A stretch of DNA of 17,625 nt, taken from positions 1 through 17,625 of the forward strand of contig CAKZSF010000213.1 of assembly GCA_937920575.1 (NCBI GenBank), in the 5' to 3' direction. Positions within the stretch are counted from its first letter, which is position 1, and each line of letters begins with the position of its first letter. The notes beneath the pieces were generated by a model. The model worked only from the letters and a program-made list of their open reading frames with translations. It was not told where the DNA came from and did no database searches. Source of the DNA: an uncultured Sphingomonadaceae bacterium. Its GTDB lineage: Bacteria; Pseudomonadota; Alphaproteobacteria; Sphingomonadales; Sphingomonadaceae. Positions 7,584 through 15,451 of this stretch are shown here, one piece after another. A program made the translations under genes and the position numbers.

Positions 7584-7769
7584 TTACTGCGCGGCGCTGT
7601 GCTGCGCTAGTGGCGCGTTTGCGATTGTCGCATTTTCCGCTGCCTGGGTTTGCGTGCCCGACATGACAATAGCGGCGCAAAAGCAGCCCACCACAAACAT
7701 GCTCGCCAGCCCGATGCCTGCACGAAGTTTCATTTCGCTATTTGTCTTGATGTTTTGTGCGATAGCCAT
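7584..7769 (-). CDS. Small membrane or exported protein
   Basis: The frame extends upstream to a TTG at 7775, but the ATG at 7769 is chosen because AGGGGA lies six bases before it. The product has 61 aa: a polar N-terminus (MAIAQNIKTNSEMKLRAG), a hydrophobic segment (about residues 19-38, GIGLASMFVVGCFCAAIVMSG) with two Cys, and an Ala/Thr/Gln-rich tail. It could be a single-span protein or an unusually long signal sequence followed by a short peptide. The family is not recognised. It is divergent from acnA and is likely the first gene of a two-gene unit with the 64-aa protein downstream. Confidence 0.55.
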   Translation of the reverse strand: MAIAQNIKTNSEMKLRAGIGLASMFVVGCFCAAIVMSGTQTQAAENATIANAPLAQHSAAQ

Positions 7770-7988
7770 GCTCAATCCCCTAGCTAAACCCCCGTTTCGC
7801 AGCGATTTTTAGTTAACAGTGTGTTTACCCGTTTGGCCAGTAAAGAGATGTAACAATGCGGTACAGGCTTTGTAGGGGCGCTCCCCTCTTGACCAAACGC
7901 GCTCTAACGCGCAGTGCGCACCGTAACTGCTCTCGCCGTGTGTAGCACCGGTTAGAGAGCGACCCATTGAAAGGACGGAAAGACACCC
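7770..7988. promoter_or_regulatory. Divergent regulatory region upstream of acnA
   Basis: This 219-bp gap lies between the starts of acnA (+) and the 61-aa gene (-), so it must hold promoters for both. It contains an AT-rich stretch (7801-7825) and a small hairpin AGGGG/CCCCT with loop CGCT (7874-7887). A GCGC-rich palindromic stretch follows (7907-7922), and the acnA ribosome-binding purines (AAGGA at 7971, GGAAAG at 7977) are at its right end. A TTGACC hexamer at 7889 lacks a convincing -10 partner at 16-18 bp, so I do not call a specific promoter. Confidence 0.4.
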
Positions 7989-10664
7989 ATGACACAGGTC
8001 GGCAAGGACACGCTCGGAACACGCTCAACTTTGAATGTAGGCGGCAAGGAATACGCCTATTACGCGTTTGATAAGGCAGCGGCGACAATCGGCGATGTAT
8101 CGAAGCTGCCCTTCAGTCTGAAAGTGCTGCTGGAAAACATGCTCCGCTTTGAAGATGGTGGTTTCACCGTTTCAACCGATGATGCGCAGGCGATTGCCGA
8201 TTGGCAGAAGAATCCCGCGACCGGCAAGGAAATCCAGTATCGCCCCGCACGCGTGCTGCTGCAGGATTTCACCGGCGTTCCATGTGTGGTCGATCTGGCC
8301 GCTATGCGCGACGCTATTGCGAAGCTGGGCGGTGACACGCAAAAGATCAATCCGCAGGTTCCGGTGAACCTTGTGATCGATCACTCGGTCATGGTTGACG
8401 AGTTTGGCCATCCCAAGGCGTTCGAGAAGAACGTCGAGCTGGAATATGCGCGCAACGCAGAGCGGTATGACTTCCTCAAATGGGGTTCGAAAAGCTTCGA
8501 GAACTTCTCAGCCGTTCCTCCGGGAACTGGCATTTGCCACCAGGTGAATCTGGAGCACATTGGCAAAGGCGTTTGGGAAAGCAACGACCAAAGCGGCGCC
8601 GCAGTGGCCTATCCGGACACATGCGTCGGCACAGACAGCCACACCACCATGATCAACGGGCTGGGCGTGCTTGGCTGGGGCGTTGGCGGGATCGAAGCCG
8701 AAGCGGCGATGCTCGGCCAGCCAATCTCTATGCTGATCCCCGAAGTGGTCGGTTTCAAGCTGACTGGCAAAATGGCCGAAGGCGTAACCGCAACAGACCT
8801 CGTGCTGACGTGTGTGCAAATGCTGCGCGAAGTCGGCGTGGTCGGGCGTTTCGTAGAATTCTACGGCCCGGGCGTATCCAATCTCTCGCTCGCTGACCGG
8901 GCGACAATTGCCAATATGGCGCCTGAGTATGGCGCGACTTGCGGCTTCTTCGGCGTGGATGACAAGACGCTGGATTACATGCGCCTGACCGGCCGCAGCG
9001 AAGACAGCATTGCGCTCGTCGAAGCCTATTCGAAAGCACAAGGTATGTGGTTCGAGCCGGACAATGAGCCAATCTTCACCAACACGCTTGATCTGGACAT
9101 GGCCTCTGTCGTGCCATCGCTCGCCGGACCGAAGCGGCCACAAGACAAAGTCGCTCTGCCCGATCTGGACGAGCTGTTCGCCAGTGATCTGAAAGCCACC
9201 TATGGCAAAGATGCCCCAGCGCGCGTCGGTGTCGATGGCAAGGATCACGACATTGGCGATGGCGACGTTGTGATCGCGGCCATCACCAGCTGCACCAACA
9301 CATCAAACCCGGACGTGCTGATTGCCGCTGGTTTGGTTGCGCAAAAGGCAGTTGAGAAAGGCCTCCAGCCCAAGCCGTGGGTTAAGACCTCGCTTGCACC
9401 GGGCAGCCAAGTGGTCACAGACTATCTGGAGAAAGCTGGCCTGCAGCAACATCTGGATGCAATCGGTTTTGATCTGGTCGGCTATGGTTGCACCACCTGT
9501 ATCGGCAACTCCGGCCCGCTGGCGCCGCCAATCAGCAAAGCGATCAATGGCAACAACATCGTTGCCGCCTCTGTCCTGTCCGGCAACCGCAACTTTGAAG
9601 GCCGCGTTTCACCAGACGTGCGTTCCAACTTCCTCGCATCGCCGCCATTGGTTGTGGCTTACGCGCTGAAGGGCACAGTCACACAAGACATCACCAAGAC
9701 GCCGATTGGCCAAGACCAAGAAGGCAATGATGTGATGCTGGCCGATATTTGGCCATCGAATGACGAAATCACCGCAGTGCGTTCCGGGGCGATTGACCGC
9801 AACATGTTCGAAACCCGTTATGCCAACGTCTATGAGGGCGACGAGCATTGGCAGGCGATCAATGTTGTTGGCTCTGACACATATCAATGGCGTCCGGGCA
9901 GCACCTATGTCGCCAATCCGCCTTACTTCGAAGGCATGGAGATGACGCCTGCGCCGGTGACCGACATTGTCGAGGCCAAGCCGCTCGCGATTTTGGGCGA
10001 CAGCGTCACCACCGACCACATCTCACCCGCGGGCGCGATCAAGGAAGACTCGCCAGCCGGCAGCTATCTGATGAGCAATCAGGTCGCGAAGGCAGACTTT
10101 AACTCCTACGGCTCGCGCCGCGGAAATCATGAAGTGATGATGCGCGGCACTTTCGCCAATATCCGCATCAAAAACGAAATGGTTCCCGGTGTTGAGGGTG
10201 GCTACACCACGTTCAATGGCGAGCAGATGGCGATTTACGACGCCGCGATGAAGCACAAGGAAAACGGCACGCCGCTGGTGGTCGTTGGCGGCAAGGAATA
10301 TGGCACCGGATCGTCGCGCGACTGGGCAGCGAAAGGCACCATCCTGCTGGGCGTGCGCGCGGTGATCGTCGAGAGCTTTGAGCGGATCCACCGTTCGAAC
10401 TTGGTCGGCATGGGCGTGCTGCCGCTGCAGTTCAAAGATGGCGATACGCGTGAAACGCTGGGCCTGACCGGTGACGACAGCTTCACCATCAAAGGTCTGG
10501 CGACGCTTGAGCCGCAACAAGAAGTCGAAATCGACGTGGTCCGCGCTGATGGCTCTACCTTCAGCTTCAACGCGCTGTGCCGCATCGATACTGCGAACGA
10601 GATGGAGTATTACCGCAATGGCGGCATCCTCCACTACGTTCTGCGCAAACTGGCATCGGCCTAA
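7989..10664 (+). CDS. acnA: Aconitate hydratase A
   Basis: This 891-aa cytoplasmic enzyme interconverts citrate and isocitrate through cis-aconitate in the tricarboxylic acid cycle. Length and architecture match AcnA/IRP1-type aconitases: three N-terminal alpha/beta domains, a linker (about residues 640-660), and the C-terminal swivel domain, with [14 protein letters not shown] near residue 670 and the substrate-binding [10 protein letters not shown] near 775. The [4Fe-4S] ligands are visible: C435 in [10 protein letters not shown], and C501 and C504 in [10 protein letters not shown]. The numbering is identical to that of E. coli AcnA. Other hallmarks are [21 protein letters not shown] and [14 protein letters not shown]. 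The ATG at 7989 is preceded by GGAAAG. A rhodanese lipoprotein gene starts 4 bp after the stop, so the two are almost certainly cotranscribed. Confidence 0.98.
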   Translation: MTQVGKDTLGTRSTLNVGGKEYAYYAFDKAAATIGDVSKLPFSLKVLLENMLRFEDGGFTVSTDDAQAIADWQKNPATGKEIQYRPARVLLQDFTGVPCVVDLAAMRDAIAKLGGDTQKINPQVPVNLVIDHSVMVDEFGHPKAFEKNVELEYARNAERYDFLKWGSKSFENFSAVPPGTGICHQVNLEHIGKGVWESNDQSGAAVAYPDTCVGTDSHTTMINGLGVLGWGVGGIEAEAAMLGQPISMLIPEVVGFKLTGKMAEGVTATDLVLTCVQMLREVGVVGRFVEFYGPGVSNLSLADRATIANMAPEYGATCGFFGVDDKTLDYMRLTGRSEDSIALVEAYSKAQGMWFEPDNEPIFTNTLDLDMASVVPSLAGPKRPQDKVALPDLDELFASDLKATYGKDAPARVGVDGKDHDIGDGDVVIAAITSCTNTSNPDVLIAAGLVAQKAVEKGLQPKPWVKTSLAPGSQVVTDYLEKAGLQQHLDAIGFDLVGYGCTTCIGNSGPLAPPISKAINGNNIVAASVLSGNRNFEGRVSPDVRSNFLASPPLVVAYALKGTVTQDITKTPIGQDQEGNDVMLADIWPSNDEITAVRSGAIDRNMFETRYANVYEGDEHWQAINVVGSDTYQWRPGSTYVANPPYFEGMEMTPAPVTDIVEAKPLAILGDSVTTDHISPAGAIKEDSPAGSYLMSNQVAKADFNSYGSRRGNHEVMMRGTFANIRIKNEMVPGVEGGYTTFNGEQMAIYDAAMKHKENGTPLVVVGGKEYGTGSSRDWAAKGTILLGVRAVIVESFERIHRSNLVGMGVLPLQFKDGDTRETLGLTGDDSFTIKGLATLEPQQEVEIDVVRADGSTFSFNALCRIDTANEMEYYRNGGILHYVLRKLASA

Positions 10665-10668
10665 GACC

Positions 10669-11136
10669 ATGCATTGCAAACTGATCCTGCCGCTTTCTGC
10701 ACTCTTGTTGGCACTGGCTGGCTGTGGGGCAGATAGCGGCGGGGATCAGGATGCAGCCGATCTGATCCTGGGCGGCGAGCTGGCCATGGCAGCGACGCCT
10801 GACGCGACTGAAGCGGCTGAGACGTCTGTGATTGATTTGGTACCTGCGGATCTTGCCAAGCGTCTAGAGGCTGGCAACGTCCAGCTGATTGACGTGCGCA
10901 CGGCAGAAGAATTTGCCGAGGGCCATATCGAAGGGGCGATCAACATTGCCGTTGACGATTTTGACCCGGCGGCATTGCCCGATGCCGATGGCAAAGATGT
11001 GATCCTCTATTGCCGCTCTGGTCGTCGTTCCGGCATCGCAGGTGAAAAACTCGCCGCGCATACCGGCAAAGCGGCAGAGCATCTGGGCGGTGGGATCATT
11101 GCTTGGCGAGACGCTGAGCTTCCAACCGTCAACTAA
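10669..11136 (+). CDS. Rhodanese-domain lipoprotein
   Basis: The frame is open well upstream inside acnA, but the ATG at 10669 gives a clear lipoprotein signal (LPLSALLLALAGC, lipidated C19) and lies 4 bp after the acnA stop. The product has 155 aa. After a linker of about 35 residues, a rhodanese domain spans about 55-152: LIDVRTAEEFAEGHIEGAINI, then the active-site loop Y-C115-R-S-G-R-R-S, then GGIIAWRDAELP. The CxxxxR loop is the standard single-domain rhodanese form, which binds sulfane sulfur as a Cys persulfide. It should be anchored on the periplasmic side of the membrane. Linkage to acnA, an Fe-S enzyme, could be coincidence or shared stress control; its acceptor is unknown. Confidence 0.9.
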   Translation: MHCKLILPLSALLLALAGCGADSGGDQDAADLILGGELAMAATPDATEAAETSVIDLVPADLAKRLEAGNVQLIDVRTAEEFAEGHIEGAINIAVDDFDPAALPDADGKDVILYCRSGRRSGIAGEKLAAHTGKAAEHLGGGIIAWRDAELPTVN

Positions 11137-11215
11137 CTGCGCACATCGGGAATGCGGCGCCCGTTCAGGCGCGATTTAGACCACCGGGCGCAACACAGCG
11201 CTCCGGAGGTTCCCT

Positions 11216-11725
11216 ATGCGTATCCTTGCTGTGACACTGTCTTGCGCCGCGTTGGCGCTGTCTTCGCCCGCTCTTGCTCAAGAGACACCAGCCAATCCGC
11301 AAATTGATTATGATGGTTTTGTTGAACTGGCGATCGAGCTGGCCGAGGTGCGCGAGGCTCACCGTCTGCCGTTGGATCGCTTCTTGGAGCAAGCGCGCGC
11401 AGACGGCGCACTCATGCTTGATACACGCAGCGCCGCTGCCTTTGCCGAGGGGCATCTGGAAGGGGCGGTCAACCTGCCGTTTTCGGACTTTACCTCAGAA
11501 AGCCTGGCAGAGGTGATTGGCGAAAACACCGACCGGCCGATCTACATCTATTGCAACAACAACTTCTCTGACGATGTGCGTCCTGTCTTGGCCAAGAAGG
11601 CTTCCCTCGCGCTCAACATCCCGACCTTCATCAACCTGCATGGCTATGGCTACACCAATGTGTGGGAGCTGGCCGGTGTGGTTGGAACATCGGAAACAAG
11701 TTGGGTGCCCGCTAAGCCCAAATAG
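11216..11725 (+). CDS. Exported rhodanese-like protein with atypical active-site loop
   Basis: The 169-aa protein has a signal peptide (MRILAVTLSCAALALSSPALA, cleavage after residue 21). Its start at 11216 has an excellent GGAGG about 7 bases upstream. The domain shows LMLDTRSAAAFAEGHLEGAVNLPF and a conserved strand IYIYC113, but the loop after the Cys is NNNFSDD, lacking the basic residues and the Arg usually seen at the sixth loop position. A C-terminal NLHGYGYTNVWELAG replaces the usual GGxxAW. Thiosulfate sulfurtransferase activity is therefore doubtful; it may bind a different substrate or be a sensor. It lies 79 bp after the rhodanese lipoprotein with its own strong ribosome-binding site, and ends 3 bp before a strong inverted repeat. 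Confidence 0.85.
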   Translation: MRILAVTLSCAALALSSPALAQETPANPQIDYDGFVELAIELAEVREAHRLPLDRFLEQARADGALMLDTRSAAAFAEGHLEGAVNLPFSDFTSESLAEVIGENTDRPIYIYCNNNFSDDVRPVLAKKASLALNIPTFINLHGYGYTNVWELAGVVGTSETSWVPAKPK

Positions 11726-11727
11726 AC

Positions 11728-11753
11728 AAAGGGCGGCACAATGGCCGCCCTTT
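11728..11753. terminator. Bidirectional rho-independent terminator candidate
   Basis: AAAGGGCGGC (11728-11737) and GCCGCCCTTT (11744-11753) form a perfect 10-bp stem with loop ACAATG, between the + rhodanese stop and the - repeat-protein stop. The stem has an A tract on one side and a T tract on the other, which is the usual form of a terminator working in both directions. No longer T-run follows, so efficiency may be modest. Confidence 0.8.
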
Positions 11754-11793
11754 CCCCCCGTAAAAACGAAACCGTAAATCGGTTTGTTGTAGT

Positions 11794-13623
11794 TTAGGCT
11801 GCTGCCGTCTTCGCTTTCTTGGCGAGGCGGCGACGACCGAACATCGCTGCTGCCGCTGCGCCGAACAGCAGGACCACTGGCGGTGCCGGAACCGGCGTAC
11901 CACTGGTGCCCGAGGTGCCGCTGGTACCCGAAGTACCGGTGGAGCCTGAAGTCGAGCTGCTGGTCGAGCTAGAGCTGGACGTCGAGGAGCTGGTGCTGCT
12001 CGAAGTGCTCGTGCTGACATTGCCGGAGCTTGAAGTCGACGTCGACGTGCTGGAGGTGATGCCACCCGACGTGGTCGTCGTGCTGGTGATACCGCCTGTG
12101 CTGGTCGAGGTTGAGCCGTTGTTGCCCGAGCTGGTCGACACATTGCCCGACGTGGTCGAGGTGCTGGTCGACACGTTGCCAGTCGAACCCGATGACGTGG
12201 TCGTCGTGGTTGACGAGCTGCCCGTGCTGGTTGCGCCACTCGTGGTAGAAGTGGTGCTGGTGCTCACGCCGCCAGTCGTGGTCGAGGTGCTGATGCCGCC
12301 AGTGGTCGTGTTGCCGCTGGTCGACGTGCTGATCCCGCCAGTGCTGGTGGTGGTTGACACGCCGCCAGTGGTCGAGGTGTTACCGCCCGACGTGGTGCTG
12401 GTCGAAGTGTTGCCACTCGTGCTCGAAGTTGTGCTGGTCGAACCGCTCGACGTAGTCGTCGTGGTCGTTCCGCTGGTGCCCGAGGTACCGGACGTACCGC
12501 TGGTGCCTGAGGTTCCAGAAGTGCCCGAAGTACCGCTGGTGCCAGAGGTGCCACTCGTTCCCGAGGTGCCAGACGTTCCGCTGGTGCCACTTGTACCGGA
12601 GGTGCCCGAGGTACCGGACGTCCCGCTGGTGCCAGATGTTCCCGACGTGCCAGAGGTTCCGCTGGTGCCTGAAGTACCAGATGTACCCGAAGTGCCAGAT
12701 GTTCCGCTGGTACCACCGCTCGAGCTGCTTGAAGTCGAGCTAGACGAGCCGCCTGAAGACGATGAGCTGCTTGAGCTAGAGCTGGTGACATTACCAGAGC
12801 TGGACGAGCTGCCCGAGCTGGAGCTGGTGATGTTGCCAGAGCTGGTGCTCGTGCTGGTGATCTGACCCGAGCTGGTCGAAGTCGAGGCGTTGTTGCCCGA
12901 GCTCGATGTGACCGCACCCGAAGTGGTCGAAGTCGACGTTGAGATACCGCCAGAGGTCACGCCGCCAGTTGAAGTTGACACTTCACCGCTGCTGGTCGTG
13001 GTCGAGCTGGTTACGCCACCCGTTGTGGTTGACGAACTGATCTCACCCGAAGAACTGGTCGAGGTCACTTCACCCGAAGAGCTGGTTGTGCTCGACGAAT
13101 TGTCGTTGATGTTCTCGATAATGATATCGCGAATGCCTTCGCCGCCAGTCGAGCTGATGATCACATCACCGCTGGAGCTGCCACCGCCGCCAAAGAAGCC
13201 GCCGAAGAAGCCGCCGCCGAAGCCGCCGCCAAATCCGCCACCGCCGCCAAGGACAGTCACATCGCTGCTACCGCCGCTTGCGATAACCGGCTGTTGCGGC
13301 AGCTCAGGCAGAGCAGGAAGCGGCAAGGCAGGCAGTGCGCGAGCGATCTTGTGATCGCCGCCTTCACAGACATGCTCTTCCGTTTTCACGATCTTGCGAA
13401 TGCGTTTGGTCTTCTTAGGGATCGAACGCTTCACGTAACGTGGCTTCGACTTAACGTAGCGCGTCTCACCTTTCACATAAGTCTTGCCGCCTTTTACAGC
13501 ATCCGACTTGTAGATAGGCTCATCAGTGATTGGAGCTTCAGCGACATGCACTGCTCCTCCACCAACAAGCGCGCCACCTGCTGCGAGGGCAGACAATTTC
13601 GCTAGGGCCATACGTACCGACAT
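11794..13623 (-). CDS. Ser/Thr/Gly-rich surface-protein candidate with GTS repeats and sorting-like tail
   Basis: The 609-aa protein begins with a signal-like segment (MALAKLSALAAGGALVGGGA, cleavage possibly after VHVAEA, residue 30). A basic region follows with three related blocks TYVK, RYVK, RYVK (residues 48-65), then a Lys/Arg-rich stretch and one Cys (C86). A Pro/Leu segment and a Gly/Phe-rich stretch (125-148) lead into about 420 residues made almost only of Ser, Thr, Gly, Asn and Val. Within this are 27 tandem GTS units (residues 304-384) and a second short TSG block near the end. The C-terminus is V-P-A-P-P, a hydrophobic stretch (VVLLFGAAAAAMFG), then RRR and a basic tail. That tripartite form resembles the PEP-CTERM/VPLPA-CTERM sorting signals read by exosortases. 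A role as an O-glycosylated stalk or matrix protein is inference. A purine-rich AGAGAG precedes the ATG. Confidence 0.8.
   Translation of the reverse strand: MSVRMALAKLSALAAGGALVGGGAVHVAEAPITDEPIYKSDAVKGGKTYVKGETRYVKSKPRYVKRSIPKKTKRIRKIVKTEEHVCEGGDHKIARALPALPLPALPELPQQPVIASGGSSDVTVLGGGGGFGGGFGGGFFGGFFGGGGSSSGDVIISSTGGEGIRDIIIENINDNSSSTTSSSGEVTSTSSSGEISSSTTTGGVTSSTTTSSGEVSTSTGGVTSGGISTSTSTTSGAVTSSSGNNASTSTSSGQITSTSTSSGNITSSSSGSSSSSGNVTSSSSSSSSSSGGSSSSTSSSSSGGTSGTSGTSGTSGTSGTSGTSGTSGTSGTSGTSGTSGTSGTSGTSGTSGTSGTSGTSGTSGTSGTSGTSGTSGTSGTSGTSGTTTTTTSSGSTSTTSSTSGNTSTSTTSGGNTSTTGGVSTTTSTGGISTSTSGNTTTGGISTSTTTGGVSTSTTSTTSGATSTGSSSTTTTTSSGSTGNVSTSTSTTSGNVSTSSGNNGSTSTSTGGITSTTTTSGGITSSTSTSTSSSGNVSTSTSSSTSSSTSSSSSTSSSTSGSTGTSGTSGTSGTSGTPVPAPPVVLLFGAAAAAMFGRRRLAKKAKTAAA
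12472..12714 (-). repeat. Coding tandem repeat, 27 units of 9 bp encoding GTS
   Basis: Reading the minus strand, 27 consecutive 9-bp units encode Gly-Thr-Ser without a break. Codons vary freely at third positions, and Ser is encoded both by AGC and by TCG, TCC, TCA, TCT and AGT. AGC appears in units 1, 4, 8, 13, 18, 22 and 27 counted from the left, so there is a weak higher-order period of 3 to 5 units. The synonymous diversity shows that the peptide, not the DNA, has been conserved since the last expansion. Confidence 0.9.
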
Positions 13624-13861
13624 GGGCGTTCTCTCTTTTCCCTGTTCAACTTGAAATGTCGCCGTGACCTGACGATCAGGCTGGGCTCGACTTCATTGAG
13701 AGCTAAAGAACACGTTATGGGGGGGTCTCTTCAATCGGGTTAACCATCAAAAGGTCGTCCCAGATCAATTTTTTTCGCGCAATTCAGCGCGATACGGGCA
13801 AGCTGTCCCAATGTGGAACCGTTTGGCCCGGAATGGTTGCTCGGCGCTTAACTATTTCCGC

Positions 13862-14914
13862 TCATTTCGAGTCGAACAGGCCGTTTTGCGAATCTGTCAA
13901 AGAATCACCATTTCCGCCCGTGGGCGGCGTCAATCCGAGGTGATTCCAACCCCTGTCATTGAGCATTCGGCCGCGCGCGGTGCGGGCAATCAGGCCCAAT
14001 TGAATCAGGTAAGGTTCGACCACTTCCTCAACCGTATCGCGCGGTTCAGACAGGCCCGCGGCGAGCGTTTCAACGCCCACCGGACCACCTTTATAGATGT
14101 CCGCAATCATCGTTAGATAGCGGCGATCCATCGCATCAAGGCCCAGCGAATCGACTTCCAATCGTGTGAGCGCGGCATCCGCAATCGGGGCTGTGATGGT
14201 GGTTTGGCCGGCCACTTGGGCGAAGTCTCGCACCCGCCGCATCAGCCGCCCGGCGACCCTTGGCGTACCTCTCGCGCGGCCCGCAATCTCGCGCGCGCCG
14301 CCCGGATCAATCGCCATACCCAGCAAGTTCGCGCCGCGTGTCACCACGCTTTCCAGCTCGTCCACTGTGTAGAAATTGAGCCGCACCGGAATGCCAAAAC
14401 GGTCGCGTAGGGGCGTGGTCAGCAGGCCTTGCCGCGTCGTTGCGCCCACCAGCGTGAAGGGCGGCAGGTCAATCCGCACACTGCGCGCAGCCGGCCCCTC
14501 GCCTATAATAATGTCGAGCGCGCGGTCCTCCATCGCGGGATAAAGGATCTCCTCCACGACCGGATTGAGCCGGTGAATCTCGTCAATAAACAGCACGTCG
14601 CCCGCTTCGAGATTGGTCAGCAGCGCCGCCAAATCGCCCGCTTTGCCAATCACTGGCCCGGATGTTGCGCGGAAACCAACGCCCAATTCGCGCGCGACAA
14701 TTTGCGCCAGCGTGGTCTTTCCCAGTCCTGGCGGACCGAAGAACAACACATGGTCCATCGCCTCTTCGCGCGATTTGGCGCTCTCAATAAAGACCTTCAG
14801 ATTCCCACGCGCGGCTTCTTGCCCAACAAACTCAGCGAGCGTTTTGGGCCTGAGCGCCGCATCGGGATCGTCGGGTTGCCGCTGGGCATCGTGGAGGGGG
14901 GTGACTTCCGTCAT
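13862..14914 (-). CDS. ruvB: Holliday junction branch migration ATPase RuvB
   Basis: RuvB is the hexameric AAA+ motor that, with RuvA, drives branch migration of Holliday junctions in recombination and repair. The 350-aa protein has the expected layout: Walker A G60-PPGLGKT67, Walker B VLFIDEIH (residues 107-114), sensor-1 GATT (157-160), an arginine-finger region LRDRFG (169-174), and a C-terminal winged-helix domain ending in [10 protein letters not shown]. An extra hydrophilic tail of about 20 residues ([19 protein letters not shown]) follows the usual end. The ATG at 14914 matches the family N-terminus. The 537-bp gap to the next upstream minus-strand gene contains a GIY-YIG gene on the opposite strand. 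ruvB therefore probably needs its own promoter instead of reading through from ruvA. Confidence 0.98.
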   Translation of the reverse strand: MTEVTPLHDAQRQPDDPDAALRPKTLAEFVGQEAARGNLKVFIESAKSREEAMDHVLFFGPPGLGKTTLAQIVARELGVGFRATSGPVIGKAGDLAALLTNLEAGDVLFIDEIHRLNPVVEEILYPAMEDRALDIIIGEGPAARSVRIDLPPFTLVGATTRQGLLTTPLRDRFGIPVRLNFYTVDELESVVTRGANLLGMAIDPGGAREIAGRARGTPRVAGRLMRRVRDFAQVAGQTTITAPIADAALTRLEVDSLGLDAMDRRYLTMIADIYKGGPVGVETLAAGLSEPRDTVEEVVEPYLIQLGLIARTARGRMLNDRGWNHLGLTPPTGGNGDSLTDSQNGLFDSK

Positions 14915-14951
14915 GAACTTTCGTCCATCCCGTTATGCTGCCGACGAAAAC

Positions 14952-14980
14952 CGTCATCCTGAACTTGTTTCAGGATCCAT
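14952..14980 (+). repeat. Short palindromic repeat, copy 1 (ruvB leader)
   Basis: CGTCATCCTGAAC starts this copy. ATCCTGAA (14956-14963) and TTCAGGAT (14969-14976) form a perfect 8-bp stem around loop CTTGT, followed by CCAT. It lies 38 bp upstream of the ruvB start and 20 bp upstream of the GIY-YIG start. Two more copies are at 15324 and 15390. I recall translated pieces of this repeat (RHPELVSGS, VILNLFQDP) as common in alphaproteobacterial open frames. Confidence 0.85.
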
Positions 14981-15000
14981 CGTCCATCACGCTCCGTGCT

Positions 15001-15318
15001 ATGTCTTTGGAGCGAAACCCTTGTGTCTACATTCTCGCAAGCAAATCTAACGGCACACTTTATATCGGCGTCACGAGCGATCTCGCCGCGCGACTTTGGC
15101 AACATCGTAATGGCGAGTTGGCCGGTTTCACCAAGCGTTACAGCGTCCATCGTCTCGTCCGATATGAGATGTTGGACACCATGGACTCTGCCATTGCGCG
15201 AGAAAAGCAACTGAAACGTTGGCACCGCCAATGGAAGATCAACCTCATCGAGTGCGAAAACCCTGACTGGCATGATCTCGCTATTGGCTTGGGGTTTGAG
15301 CCTATCTCCAAGTCCTGA
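15001..15318 (+). CDS. Small GIY-YIG nuclease-like protein
   Basis: The open frame reaches back to 14935, but its first 22 codons only translate palindrome copy 1; the ATG at 15001 gives the family-like start MSLERNPCVYIL and a 105-aa product. The single GIY-YIG domain is intact: V9-Y10-I11 and Y21-I22-G23 as the signature pair, R31 and H35 in the first helix, K45 and Y47, and the metal-binding Glu E68 in AIAREKQLKRW. The family is the short UPF0213/YhbQ-like type, which includes DNA-repair and homing-type nucleases, many of them uncharacterised. No good Shine-Dalgarno sequence is visible. The gene lies antisense within the ruvA-ruvB interval and has palindromic repeats on both sides. A role in moving or maintaining those repeats is hypothesis. 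Confidence 0.85.
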   Translation: MSLERNPCVYILASKSNGTLYIGVTSDLAARLWQHRNGELAGFTKRYSVHRLVRYEMLDTMDSAIAREKQLKRWHRQWKINLIECENPDWHDLAIGLGFEPISKS

Positions 15319-15323
15319 GTTCT

Positions 15324-15348
15324 CGTCATGCTGAACTTGTTTCAGCAT
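15324..15348 (+). repeat. Short palindromic repeat, copy 2
   Basis: This copy reads CGTCATGCTGAAC and onward. ATGCTGAA (15328-15335) and TTCAGCAT (15341-15348) form an 8-bp stem around loop CTTGT. Relative to copy 1 the third stem pair is G:C instead of C:G, a compensatory change that keeps the stem. It begins 6 bp after the GIY-YIG stop codon. Confidence 0.85.
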
Positions 15349-15389
15349 CCATCTCTCAAACTGCGATATCTGCATAGACGGAAGAATAG

Positions 15390-15414
15390 ATCCTGAAACG
15401 AGTTCAGGATGACG
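15390..15414 (-). repeat. Short palindromic repeat, copy 3 (inverted)
   Basis: On the minus strand this reads CGTCATCCTGAAC and onward. Stem arms are ATCCTGAA (15390-15397) and TTCAGGAT (15403-15410), with loop ACGAG on the plus strand. It is the same family as copies 1 and 2 in opposite orientation, 41 bp from copy 2, so copies 2 and 3 could also pair along their whole length to form one long hairpin (15324-15414). It lies just downstream of the small membrane-protein stop at 15452. Confidence 0.85.
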
Positions 15415-15451
15415 GGGGTGGCGATTCGGCGCTTCGGCGGTTAATGTTGCG

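Noticed and set aside
7889..7894. TTGACC as the -35 element of acnA
   Set aside because: No acceptable -10 sequence lies 16-18 bp downstream.
11819..12865. Long plus-strand open frame (348 codons) rich in VPEVPLVP
   Set aside because: It is the exact antisense of the GTS/Ser/Thr coding repeat. Lack of stops follows from the codon composition of that repeat, and there is no signal, domain or ribosome-binding site.
13776..13791. CGCGC/GCGCG hairpin next to a T-run, considered as the ruvB terminator
   Set aside because: The T-run is on the wrong side of the stem for transcription on the minus strand, and the stem is only 5 bp.
14935..15000. Longer N-terminus of the GIY-YIG protein
   Set aside because: These 22 codons translate palindrome copy 1, and the domain starts after the ATG at 15001.
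14952..15414. The three palindromes considered as a CRISPR array
   Set aside because: The copies are irregularly spaced, one is inverted, and a gene lies between the first two. There are no uniform spacers.
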